This document shows positions 8,493 to 16,686 of a DNA stretch of 64,000 nucleotides, in pieces. Under the pieces are notes generated by a model. That model worked only from the letters and a program-made list of their open reading frames with translations. It was not told where the DNA came from and did no database searches. How positions within the stretch are numbered: the first letter of the stretch is position 1; each line of letters begins with the position of its first letter. The translations under genes and the position numbers were made by a program. Where the stretch lies: contig JABWCD010000003.1 in assembly GCA_013359265.1 (NCBI GenBank), positions 248,001 to 312,000 on the forward strand, read 5' to 3'. The stretch comes from Candidatus Hydrogenedentota bacterium (GTDB lineage Bacteria > Hydrogenedentota > Hydrogenedentia > Hydrogenedentales > SLHB01).

Positions 8493-8690
8493 CTAGTCGC
8501 AGATACCGTCCCCATCCGCATCCGGGAAGGGCAGGACAAGTATCTGCGCACAATTCTTGCCCGAATACGTCCTCACCGGTTTGCCGTCGTTGTCGAAGGT
8601 AGGGATGGGGCGGGAGTTGCTGAAGACGGCGCCGTTGTAGTGATAGGTGGTCGAGTTTCCGCTTGGGGCGCCAACGCGCGAGCCGTCCAT
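8493..8690 (-). CDS. Small hypothetical protein with C-terminal DADGDGICD
   Basis: 65 residues from ATG 8690; only a weak ribosome-binding site is visible. It begins 19 nt after the stop of the 49-residue gene, so it may be co-transcribed and reinitiated. The C-terminus DADGDGICD is a calcium-loop-like acidic tail as in thrombospondin type-3 repeats. No signal peptide or other domain. It could be a fragment of a larger secreted protein. Confidence 0.4.
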   Translation of the reverse strand: MDGSRVGAPSGNSTTYHYNGAVFSNSRPIPTFDNDGKPVRTYSGKNCAQILVLPFPDADGDGICD

Positions 8691-8709
8691 CGCGAACTCG
8701 TGGCTGCGG

Positions 8710-8859
8710 CTATTCCGCGGCGGCTTTTTGTTCCTTTTTTTCCTGCAACTGCGCGACGACCACGCGTTGCAGCAGGAGTTCCAGCAGCCGCAGGAACAGG
8801 TTGGGCTGCACCTCGAACGCGGGCGCGGGCGTGACACTTATCCGGCGGATGTGCTTCAT
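8710..8859 (-). CDS. Small hypothetical protein (49 aa)
   Basis: ATG at 8859 has a strong GGGAG 7 nt upstream, which is the main support. The product begins MKHIRRISVTPAPAF, has a leucine/valine-rich helix (LFLRLLELLLQRVVVAQLQ) and a charged tail EKKEQKAAAE, so it is predicted as one amphipathic helix. No known family recognised. It lies just downstream of tRNA-Ala on the same strand. Confidence 0.5.
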   Translation of the reverse strand: MKHIRRISVTPAPAFEVQPNLFLRLLELLLQRVVVAQLQEKKEQKAAAE

Positions 8860-8904
8860 GGCGTGACTCCCGAAATGGCCCCGGCGGCACGGAAAAGGCA
8901 AGAA

Positions 8905-8980
8905 TGGTGGAGCGGAAGGGAGTCGAACCCTCGGCCTCTGCATTGCGAACGCAGCGCTCTCCCAACTGAGCTACCGCCCC
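8905..8980 (-). tRNA. tRNA-Ala (anticodon CGC)
   Basis: Complete cloverleaf on the minus strand. Acceptor stem GGGGCGG (8974-8980) pairs with CCGCTCC, with one G-U. The anticodon stem CTGCG/TGCAG holds loop TTCGCAA, giving anticodon CGC for GCG codons. The T-loop is GGTTCGACTCC. Discriminator A is followed by a genome-encoded CCA (8905-8907). Total 76 nt with CCA. Confidence 0.95.
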
Positions 8981-9416
8981 ACGAAAACAGGTCGAAACAG
9001 TGCGATAGGCTAGCAAACGGCGCCGCCGGAAGTCAACCAATCGTGGCTGTTTGGATGCCAGGGCGCTGCCAAGTCCCAGGCCGTGAACGGGCAAGCGGAA
9101 CAGTTAACGCTTCACATCTGGGCAATAATATGCTAATGTCGCGCCGGGGTGCGAGCTAATCTAAGCCACGAGTGTAGACACGGGGGTGCTGTCCCTCGCC
9201 GCTTCTGTTGGCACGGGTCAGATGCCGAATGATAGACAAAGACCTGCTTCTCGGACTTCTCGCGGCACCGCTTCGGCGCATCTTGCAGAGAAAATCTTCA
9301 GCGTGAGAGGTTTCGTGAATAACCTTCGTTTGAATCTGACGCCTTTTTGAATGCCACGCTCTTTATGGGGTGATTGCTTGCTGGGGCATGTCCCATTTCA
9401 CAAGAAGGAGAAGACA
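8981..9416. other. 436-bp intergenic stretch
   Basis: Separates tRNA-Ala from the next gene on the plus strand. I see no convincing gene. A 25-codon open frame from about 9229 has no ribosome-binding site. The last 20 nt contain the AAGGAG site of the following gene. No clear terminator or riboswitch fold was found by eye. Confidence 0.5.
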
Positions 9417-10250
9417 ATGAACATCGGGAATGACAAAGAAGTTCGCGGCTCGACGCTGGTTGGCATGATTCGGCGCGAGTTCTTCAAGCGAGCCGCTATC
9501 GTAGCCGCGGGCACGGCAGGTGTTGCCGTTCGATCGGAAGGAGCGGAACCCACTCCCGAGTGGAAAGGTATGTACGATCGATCGATGGCCGTCTACGGGA
9601 ACATCAAGCTCAAGGACCTTTTTACGAAAAGGCTGAGCGCGCTACAGCCGGAACTCCAAGCCAATATCGACGCTGCAACGACGGCCGGCACGCTAACCGG
9701 CCCGCAGGCATCGGCAATTTCCGAAGTCCTGCAGGGCATCATTGACCAAGTGTCGAAGGCGACGGTCAAGAAGTTATTCACGCAAAAGATCGAGGTTGAC
9801 CTGGAGCTTGCCGGCAAGATATTCGATGTTAACGCGAATACGATTTGGTTGGCGTTCTGTCTTCAGAAATCATCGACATGGAACGGTGCGAAAGATGCAC
9901 TGGACGAAGACACAAGCAAGACCGACACGTTGGTGCATGGAAATCATTGTGGAAAGGACACACTGAAAGACCTCTATACAAAGACTGCCGGCGATCTTTC
10001 CGCAAAGCATGTACTCGCCGTCACGAAAGGAAAAAAGGGGGGGATTTTTGGGCCGCATCCGCTGATGTACGCGACCCGGGCCGAGTTCGCAGTGAACCAG
10101 TTGAATTTGAGCGGTTCCAGCAAACCCAATGATTTGGTCTGCGAAAGCGGCACGTGCGAGCCGTGTGACGAATTCTTCTGCACGATTGTTGAAGGGGGTG
10201 GTTGCAGCGTCATGAGCGACCCCGGACCGTGCGCACTTCTTGAACCGTAA
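9417..10250 (+). CDS. Hypothetical exported protein with cysteine-rich C-terminus
   Basis: 277 residues from ATG 9417 behind AAGGAGAAG. The N-terminus has a twin-arginine-like motif RREFFK (19-24) followed by AAIVAAGTAGVAV, so Tat export is likely. The middle is helical and polar, without a recognised domain. The last 35 residues hold six cysteines in a C-x5-C-x2-C-x4-C-x7-C-x8-C pattern, suggesting metal binding, disulfides or a peptide-like region. Leader-plus-Cys-tail architecture is reminiscent of precursor peptides, but the length is against a simple one. Function unknown. Confidence 0.6.
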   Translation: MNIGNDKEVRGSTLVGMIRREFFKRAAIVAAGTAGVAVRSEGAEPTPEWKGMYDRSMAVYGNIKLKDLFTKRLSALQPELQANIDAATTAGTLTGPQASAISEVLQGIIDQVSKATVKKLFTQKIEVDLELAGKIFDVNANTIWLAFCLQKSSTWNGAKDALDEDTSKTDTLVHGNHCGKDTLKDLYTKTAGDLSAKHVLAVTKGKKGGIFGPHPLMYATRAEFAVNQLNLSGSSKPNDLVCESGTCEPCDEFFCTIVEGGGCSVMSDPGPCALLEP

Positions 10251-10372
10251 TTCGATTCGTGCGAGCGATTGGCGGCGCTAGAGCGACTCGTGCAGGCAAA
10301 AAGCAGGCGACTCGGTTTTTCCATATCCGTCGCCGCCGCACTTGTCGCGCGCGGAAATCCGGGACCTGACAC

Positions 10373-12109
10373 ATGCCCGATGGTCGAACGCTAACTCGTG
10401 GCGCGTTCGTGCGGCGCATCTTGCCGATCGCGCTGCTCGTTCTCGCCGCGTTGGCTCTCCTTCGACCGTATTTTTCGCCGACGAGTCGCACGGCAAGCCC
10501 ACTGCATCCCAGCAGAATTCAGAAGACCTACACCGACGCGGAAGCCGACACGATATGGCGCGGCATGCTTCAGCCTTGGAAGATCGTGCGCGTCATCGAT
10601 ATGCCTTCGCCGGGTCGGCTCGTGATTCTGGCCGACGTGAACGACGACGGCGTCATCGACGTGAGCGATACGGCCGCGCGGTCGCGCGGCGCGCGCGAAA
10701 TCGTTCGTGTGAACGATGCGATTGCGAACGGGCGCAGCCGCGTGTATGACCGCTCGCCGCTGCTCGACGACGACCTTCAACTCCTGACGATTCAACTGCC
10801 GCAATTGAGTGACGAGTCCGATGTGCTCGTGGTGAGATCGAACCTTCGCCCGCAAGACTCCCTCGCGGTCTACAAGGACGACAAGATGTCCGGGGAGGCG
10901 CTGCTGCGGGGCGACGCAAGAATCGGCGATCTTCCGCACCGCGACAGGGATGAACGCCGCGTCTTCGTGTGGATTCGATTGAATGCACCGATAGTGAACG
11001 ACGCCGAATGCGCGGTCACCGTCACGTTGCAGCGCGACGGGAAAACGCTCACGGAAGACACTTTGAATATTCTCCCCGTGGGCGGGCTCGGCGATCCGAA
11101 TTACTTTTCCGCCGCGCTCGATTACCTCGTGGAACCTGACCGCATCACGGGAAAGCCCGCGAAGCTTTTCCTCGACGAAGCGCGCTGCGAATCTATTGTG
11201 AACGACGGCTCGTATGAGACGTTTCAAATCGTCGTCGTGCGGCACGCCCTCACGGAAATGAACGTGCTCGAAACCTACTACGCCAACAACGATCGCGTGC
11301 GTGGCCGAATCAAGAACATCTTCGAGGCGATCGATCGCAACCCGGACGAAGACATCTTCATCAACGGCAACTTCTTCCTGTTGGAGCACGGCGCGGACAA
11401 CCACGGCAAACGCGCGTTGGGCGCGCTCGTCCATAGTCACGAACTCAGCAAGGCGTCGGGCCCCCACCGATGGCAGGTTTCTTATCAGGATGCGGGAATC
11501 GGCACGACGCCGGATTGGCAGTTCAAGAGCTACTGCCTCACCCAGCGTGAACACAAGCCCGGCCAAATCGAACTAATCGAGGAGCCGTTGAGCGCGGAGG
11601 GACCGTTCGTTCCCGCGTCCACCGAAGGAAGCAACCAAAAGTATCCTTACATGGCGCTGGGCGGACTCCACCAGGTCCACAACTTTGTCCACAACCCGGG
11701 ATTCCCCAAGGCGTGCATGGGAATCGTCGATTCGCCACCGCAGCCCGGCGCCGAACACCTCACCGGGCGCCGACTCATTTGGCTGGCCGCCACCAACGGC
11801 GATCGCTCGACTAGCCGCTACGGCGGCGAAGCGTTTCGCCATAAGCTGCGCGATTCCGGACTCGTCATCGAGGAGGGCGACCCGGAGAACGGCGTAGCTC
11901 CTGGCCGTTGCGACCTCGTCTACTTCGACAGCGCCAATTCCGTTGCCCTCTCCTACAAGATCGATGGAACCTTCGAAACCCCGACCGTCGGCGGCCGGCA
12001 CCTTCCCGGCGCCAATAACACCTTCTGCAATAACTACTTGATGCTTTCCGTGACCGATAATCTGGACCCGCCCGGATGCGTCGCAACGAACCCAGCCGCT
12101 GAACCCTGA
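10373..12109 (+). CDS. Membrane-anchored phosphodiester-glycosidase-like protein
   Basis: 578 residues. A single TM/signal-anchor segment at about 16-34 is followed by a dockerin-like DVNDDGVIDVSD loop near 95. The C-terminal half has FINGNFFLLEHG (about 330), YMALGGLHQVHN, LIWLAATNGDRSTSRYGGEAF and CDLVYFDSANSVAL. This order resembles NAGPA/DUF2233 phosphodiester glycosidases (NGGFF ... VDG ... LDGGGS), but the terminal DGGGS is not conserved. That family hydrolyses GlcNAc-1-phosphodiesters on the cell exterior. I regard the fold as plausible and the activity as unproven. The start ATG at 10373 has no strong ribosome-binding site. Confidence 0.5.
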   Translation: MPDGRTLTRGAFVRRILPIALLVLAALALLRPYFSPTSRTASPLHPSRIQKTYTDAEADTIWRGMLQPWKIVRVIDMPSPGRLVILADVNDDGVIDVSDTAARSRGAREIVRVNDAIANGRSRVYDRSPLLDDDLQLLTIQLPQLSDESDVLVVRSNLRPQDSLAVYKDDKMSGEALLRGDARIGDLPHRDRDERRVFVWIRLNAPIVNDAECAVTVTLQRDGKTLTEDTLNILPVGGLGDPNYFSAALDYLVEPDRITGKPAKLFLDEARCESIVNDGSYETFQIVVVRHALTEMNVLETYYANNDRVRGRIKNIFEAIDRNPDEDIFINGNFFLLEHGADNHGKRALGALVHSHELSKASGPHRWQVSYQDAGIGTTPDWQFKSYCLTQREHKPGQIELIEEPLSAEGPFVPASTEGSNQKYPYMALGGLHQVHNFVHNPGFPKACMGIVDSPPQPGAEHLTGRRLIWLAATNGDRSTSRYGGEAFRHKLRDSGLVIEEGDPENGVAPGRCDLVYFDSANSVALSYKIDGTFETPTVGGRHLPGANNTFCNNYLMLSVTDNLDPPGCVATNPAAEP

Positions 12110-12120
12110 CCCCCTCCCTC

Positions 12121-12149
12121 TTGATACACCTAGAACTTCAAGGTATACT
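12121..12149 (+). promoter_or_regulatory. Sigma-70 promoter of the padR operon
   Basis: -35 TTGATA (12121-12126), 17-nt spacer, -10 TATACT (12144-12149). The predicted start is near 12156, giving a short leader with AAGGAG at 12161-12166 before ATG 12175. The decamer TTCAAGGTAT occurs twice (12137-12146 and 12167-12176), 30 bp apart centre to centre. The first overlaps the -10 box, so these are candidate PadR half-sites for autoregulation. Confidence 0.7.
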
Positions 12150-12174
12150 CCCCGCATACCAAGGAGTTCAAGGT

Positions 12175-12510
12175 ATGAACCCGTCCAAAGAACTCATCGG
12201 CGCGTCCACCAACCTCCTCGTGCTGTCCGTCCTCGCGCGCGACCCCAGTTACGGCTATCAGATCATCAAGAAGATCAACGCCGAAGCCGACGGCCTGTTC
12301 ACGTGGCAGGAGGGGACGATCTATCCCATCCTGCATAAGCTGGAACAGGAGGGGAAGGTGCGCGCGCAGTGGCAGGACGCGGACACGGGCCGCCGCCGCA
12401 AGTACTACTACATCACCGCCACGGGGCGTACCGCCCTAGAGTCGGGGACGAAGGAGTGGTCGACCCTCCACGGGATGCTGCTGAAATTGGGGGAAGTAGA
12501 AAATGGATAA
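12175..12510 (+). CDS. PadR-family transcriptional regulator
   Basis: 111 residues, the usual length for PadR subfamily 2. The winged-helix motifs LLVLSVLARDPSYGYQIIKKI, EGTIYPILHKLEQEGKV and RRRKYYYITATGR are typical. PadR proteins are repressors that respond to small molecules. This one overlaps the next gene by 8 bp, a membrane protein with an N-terminal domain typical of PadR partners. The ATG at 12175 is fixed by AAGGAG 8 nt upstream. Confidence 0.92.
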   Translation: MNPSKELIGASTNLLVLSVLARDPSYGYQIIKKINAEADGLFTWQEGTIYPILHKLEQEGKVRAQWQDADTGRRRKYYYITATGRTALESGTKEWSTLHGMLLKLGEVENG

Positions 12511-13498
12511 GCCGCTCTCGCGCGAAACTCAGTCCCAAATTCGCGACCTCTGCGAAACCATCGCGCAGCGCGATCAACTCGGCGAGGACGTCCAGGAAGA
12601 ACTGCGCGGTCACATCGAGGACAAGGTGCTCGGCTATCTCGGCGGCGAAGAGCGCGTCTCCGAAGATGATGCGTTTGTCCTCGCGCGCGAGCATTTCGGC
12701 GATGCGTTCACGGTCAAAACGTTGCTGCAAACCGCGCACCCCAAGCGAATGTTTGTCAGTCTCGGGCGGCGCATTGCAGTGGTATTGCTGCTGACGCTCG
12801 CCGCGCACGTGGCATTTCGGTGCGTCATGTCCGCGATGGTCCTGCTTCAGGTGCCGAGGCTCATTGGATATCAGGGCTACCTTCTACAACGCGGTTCGCT
12901 TGAGGCGTTGGGTGTCCCGCTCTTGATGTACGTCGTACTCCGTTCGACACGAAACTCACCAACCAACGGGATCGTGGGCCCGTTCGCGACAGGGAGTCTT
13001 CGCACATACCGGCTCACGACCATTCTCGTGTTTCTGCTGTGGTTCATGTTGCCGGGCATCACCTTCGTCCCGACCAATTACACGCAGATCAATCAGACGC
13101 TTCCCATAATACAGAACCTGTTGGTAGCCCTCGCGATTACTCTCGGCATTGCTAACCAGGCCGCGACGTGTCTGGTTTGGATTTGGTGGTGCGATCAGGC
13201 GCCGCGCACGCGGGCAAACGTACGCGCGGCCGTGCTGTCGTGGGCGGCATTCATCACCTTGTCGTTAATGATCTTGATGATGAATCCCTCCGGAAGTCTA
13301 CTACTCACCGCGGAGAACTCGCTCCATTACCACCCGAATTATTTCGCATTCGATCTGAACAAGCTCTTAAGCGTCGTGGTCCAGAGCAACGTCTTTCTCA
13401 TTGTCGTAGTCGCGCCACTGCTCATCGGATTGCTCACGGGCTTCATGTATGTGAAGTATCACCGCATACCGTCGTCAGGCAACATAGCCGGGGAATGA
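12503..13498 (+). CDS. PadR-associated membrane protein (permease-prefix-like N-terminus)
   Basis: 331 residues. The N-terminal ~85 residues are soluble and helical (MDKPLSRETQSQIRDLCETI, EELRGHIEDKV, DDAFVLAREHFGD), the 'permease prefix' type seen next to PadR regulators. About seven hydrophobic segments follow between 93 and 320. It lacks the FtsX/MacB permease body of the longer relatives and has no ATPase partner. Start overlaps padR by 8 bp, implying coupling. Probably an inner-membrane protein controlled by the PadR protein; substrate unknown. Confidence 0.7.
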   Translation: MDKPLSRETQSQIRDLCETIAQRDQLGEDVQEELRGHIEDKVLGYLGGEERVSEDDAFVLAREHFGDAFTVKTLLQTAHPKRMFVSLGRRIAVVLLLTLAAHVAFRCVMSAMVLLQVPRLIGYQGYLLQRGSLEALGVPLLMYVVLRSTRNSPTNGIVGPFATGSLRTYRLTTILVFLLWFMLPGITFVPTNYTQINQTLPIIQNLLVALAITLGIANQAATCLVWIWWCDQAPRTRANVRAAVLSWAAFITLSLMILMMNPSGSLLLTAENSLHYHPNYFAFDLNKLLSVVVQSNVFLIVVVAPLLIGLLTGFMYVKYHRIPSSGNIAGE

Positions 13499-13521
13499 CC
13501 GCGCATTGTCTTCTGCAGCGC

Positions 13522-16500
13522 CTACTTCGTAGCTGGCTTTAGCGCGTGCGTCGCCTCCGCGATCTCTTCGCGATACTGAATGAACGCCTGCGCATCCCAC
13601 CACGTGTGCTGAATCTGGCGATCGCCCTGTTTTAGAAAGTCCCGGCTTTCGACGTAGGCCTCGTCGGCCATTTCCATGACGCTCGAACGCACGCGGCGCA
13701 GCACGTCCTCCGCGTTCGTGATCGCCCGTGCGCGCGGACTTGCGGCGCGCGCTTTCTCGATCGCGTCTTCCAACACGCGCATCGCGCCGACGTCTTCGAT
13801 GCCGTCACGCGCGGCTTCCCACCGCACGCTCGACACCGGCAGCGGGCCGGGATACACCAGCGCGTACTCGTCGTTCTTCGTCGTGTCCGCAATCCACGGG
13901 TCGACCTGCGTGGTGCTGTGCGTCCAGAACCCGATGCCGTCGATGCCAAAATGGTCCGCGCGCCACGCGTTCGCGCGGTTGTACCGAAGCGGCGACAGCG
14001 ACCGCACCTGCGACACACATTCGTAGGACCACACGGGTTTGCCGCTGTCGCGTATCGCGGTCATGCGCGCGTCGTTCACAAGCAGGCCGGACACGAGCCG
14101 CATGTTCGGACACCACACGTCCACGTATGGCGCGATGCGCTCATAGTCGCGCTGCGAAAGGCCCGGCACCGGATCAGTGTAGATGCGCATCTTCGGGTCC
14201 GCCGCGCGGAACAGTTCGCCCGCTTCGACCTGGCGCTGCGCGTTGCCGCCGTAGTCCAGCCCCGGCTCGTCCACGGGATACAGCGCCCACGTCTCGTAAC
14301 CCCACCCTTTCGCAAACAGGTAATCGCGCAACGCCAACAGATATTCGATTTGCATCGGCCGCGGGTCGGCGGGCGCGTGCGCGCCGAAATCGATCGGAGG
14401 CGCCGCCACCTGCAACAGCAACGTGCCGCGCCCGTGAATGCGCGCGAGTTCGTCGTCGAGGTTCGAGCAATCGATGATCAGGCGCTGTCCGTCGTACGTT
14501 GCTTTCGGCACGGTCGTGCGCGGAAAGATGTTTACGTCGTGCCGCTGCATGTCTTCCAACACGGCCTGTGTGTTTTCCGGAAACCACTTGTTCGGCACGT
14601 AGTCCCACGTGCACATCGTGAGCGGTTGCGGCGGCAGGCGCAGCGAGTCGACCGCGATCGTTACCGGCACCGTCAGTGAACGCGGGCCGCCATAGTCAAA
14701 GCGAATCGTTGCTCCGCTTTCGTACACGCCCGGCGCCGCGCCGTGCGCATCAGCCTGCACCCATACTTTTAGCGATTCGCCCGCCGCAATATCCACGGCG
14801 TTTTCCGCAACAGGAACGAGCGCATCCGCGATTTCCTCGCCATTCAGCGTGGGCACAACCTTTAATTGGAGCAGCGCAATACTGCCGGTGAATCGTTCGC
14901 GCACGGCCCGCGTCGGAACGTCGAGTTCGATGCGGGCGTCAATCGGTTTCGGGCCGCCGTTCTGGATCACGAACGCACCCTGATCGATTTCGTCGAGGTA
15001 GAGCGGGCCGATCCGTACTGCTTGGTTTGATGCAGCCTCGTGCTCGGCGCGCGCATCGAGCGGCGCGTAGGCAGGTGTCGCCCACACGCGGACACGGTCG
15101 TCCTTCCGCGCGCCGGTATCACGCGCTTTCACGGATACCGTTCGTTGCAGCAACGTCGATCCGTCCGCATCGGTAACGTTGACCGAGAACTTCGCGTTGT
15201 TTGATGTCAGGCGTGCGCGCAGTCCATCCGGTATTCGCGCGACGATCGGGTCCGCGGACGACAGACGCGAAAAGAGATGCGTGCCGTCCCGATCGGTCGT
15301 CGAAACGTTTACGCGCGCGAACCGCGCCGACGGATTGTCCAGCACGATTGCATCGAGAGCGCCGTCGCCGGGCGCGGTTGGTTGTTGCACGAATATCCGC
15401 CCGCGCCGATCGGGTTCGCCGCCGTACGTTGCGCGCGCGGGCGCGGGAGAAAAGCGATGCGCTTGAAGTGTCGTCGATACGACGATGATATCGTTGCCGC
15501 CGCGCGAGTTTGGAACGGCAACTGGCGACGCGTTTACCGATCCCGCAACACGCACGTCGTCGATGCAGGCGCCGCCGCGGTCAAACGCGTAGACATGCTG
15601 GTTGTACGCGGCGATAACGAGGTCCGTGTCGCCGTCGCCATCCGCGTCCGCAATCAACGGGCGCGCGCGGTTCTTCGATCGGAAGTGGTGCCGCCAAACA
15701 ATCTTTCCGTCAACATCGAGCGCAATCGCATCGCCCCATAATCCCGTGCACACGATGAGTGGCTTGGCTTTATCAGGCCAGTACGTGGTGCTCGCGTCGG
15801 TCTCTCCGCCGATATTCGTGCGCCACATTTCTTTGCCGTCCATCGAGAGCGCGACTACGTCGCCGAGCGAATTCGCGCAGACGATCTGCCTCCCGTTTCG
15901 GGTCGGTACAACTTCCGGCTTCGCGAGTTGTTCGCCGCCAAGGCGGTACGACCACAAGACCGTACCGGTGGAATCGAGGGCATTCACACGCGCTCCAGCG
16001 GCGACTATCACGCGGCCTGTATCCCTGTGCGCGTCGATCGTTACATACGTGCGAATCGGGGTATCGAGCGTTCGTATCCATTTTGTCTGACCGAACATGT
16101 CCAAACACGTGACCGCGCCCGATTGGTCCCCGATGACCAGGTGCGGACGTCCGTTTGCCATCATGATCGCGGGAACGGCCCGCGACCATTGCGTTTTTCC
16201 GCGAAGCTGGTATGTCCACAACGGCCCAAAAGATTCGCCAAGGCACGCGAGCAAGCCGTCTGTATTCCCGAACACGACTCTGAATGTGCCGGGCGCGGCA
16301 ACAACGACCGGCGCGGACGACCATTCCCCCTTCGGCAATTCCGCCACGGTACCGTCCTGCCCTGCGCCGTAATTCGTGCCGTCTGCGTTCCACACCATCA
16401 CCTGCCCGCCGACGTTTACGGTCAACAACTCAACTGAGCCGTCGCCATCGATGTCGATTATTACCGGCGTCGCTTCGCACCGGTACTGGCCCGTCCCCCG

Positions 16501-16602
16501 CGACCACACAAGGTCCATTGCGTACGTAGAATGTGCCGCGACGATCGCCAGTGCGGCAAAGTGGATCGGAGTGAAACGGCACATAATGGCGATACCTTTC
16601 AT
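13522..16602 (-). CDS. Secreted beta-propeller plus GH123-like (DUF4091) glycosidase fusion
   Basis: About 1026 residues. A signal peptide (FAALAIVAAHSTYA) is followed by an eight-bladed PQQ-like/VCBS propeller to about residue 380, with repeats such as VIDIDGDGSVELLTV and IADADGDGDTDLVIAAY. A beta-sandwich region follows (about 400-660). The C-terminal TIM-barrel-like part begins CTWDYVPNKWFPENTQ and carries YPVDEPGLDY, an Asp-Glu pair typical of GH123/DUF4091 beta-N-acetylgalactosaminidase-like enzymes. ATG 16602 is preferred; ATG 16584 has AAAGG 10 nt upstream and is also possible. It lies 85 nt downstream of the glycosidase at 16687-18807 and is likely in its operon. Confidence 0.75.
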   Translation of the reverse strand: MKGIAIMCRFTPIHFAALAIVAAHSTYAMDLVWSRGTGQYRCEATPVIIDIDGDGSVELLTVNVGGQVMVWNADGTNYGAGQDGTVAELPKGEWSSAPVVVAAPGTFRVVFGNTDGLLACLGESFGPLWTYQLRGKTQWSRAVPAIMMANGRPHLVIGDQSGAVTCLDMFGQTKWIRTLDTPIRTYVTIDAHRDTGRVIVAAGARVNALDSTGTVLWSYRLGGEQLAKPEVVPTRNGRQIVCANSLGDVVALSMDGKEMWRTNIGGETDASTTYWPDKAKPLIVCTGLWGDAIALDVDGKIVWRHHFRSKNRARPLIADADGDGDTDLVIAAYNQHVYAFDRGGACIDDVRVAGSVNASPVAVPNSRGGNDIIVVSTTLQAHRFSPAPARATYGGEPDRRGRIFVQQPTAPGDGALDAIVLDNPSARFARVNVSTTDRDGTHLFSRLSSADPIVARIPDGLRARLTSNNAKFSVNVTDADGSTLLQRTVSVKARDTGARKDDRVRVWATPAYAPLDARAEHEAASNQAVRIGPLYLDEIDQGAFVIQNGGPKPIDARIELDVPTRAVRERFTGSIALLQLKVVPTLNGEEIADALVPVAENAVDIAAGESLKVWVQADAHGAAPGVYESGATIRFDYGGPRSLTVPVTIAVDSLRLPPQPLTMCTWDYVPNKWFPENTQAVLEDMQRHDVNIFPRTTVPKATYDGQRLIIDCSNLDDELARIHGRGTLLLQVAAPPIDFGAHAPADPRPMQIEYLLALRDYLFAKGWGYETWALYPVDEPGLDYGGNAQRQVEAGELFRAADPKMRIYTDPVPGLSQRDYERIAPYVDVWCPNMRLVSGLLVNDARMTAIRDSGKPVWSYECVSQVRSLSPLRYNRANAWRADHFGIDGIGFWTHSTTQVDPWIADTTKNDEYALVYPGPLPVSSVRWEAARDGIEDVGAMRVLEDAIEKARAASPRARAITNAEDVLRRVRSSVMEMADEAYVESRDFLKQGDRQIQHTWWDAQAFIQYREEIAEATHALKPATK

Positions 16603-16642
16603 TCTTACTTTGGATGATTCCTTTGGGTAGCGCGGATACCGT

Positions 16643-16669
16643 TCCCCGTGCACCCCGTGCTCCCCGTGG
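16643..16669 (-). repeat. CCACGGGGAGCACGGGG-type dispersed repeat
   Basis: On the minus strand the stretch reads as stacked CACGGGGA-like units, a variant of the CCACGGAGACACGGAG motif bounding the GxxExxY cassette at 53064-53579. It lies between two secreted glycosidase genes and encodes nothing. Confidence 0.55.
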
Positions 16670-16686
16670 TGGAAAGCTTCTCTTGC

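Noticed and set aside
8647-9159. Plus-strand open frame across tRNA-Ala
   Set aside because: It runs through the tRNA and antisense to a small gene with a good ribosome site.
13522-16602. Interpretation as a PQQ-dependent dehydrogenase
   Set aside because: The propeller lacks the PQQ-binding residues and the chain continues into a GH123-like barrel; a structural or binding propeller is more likely.
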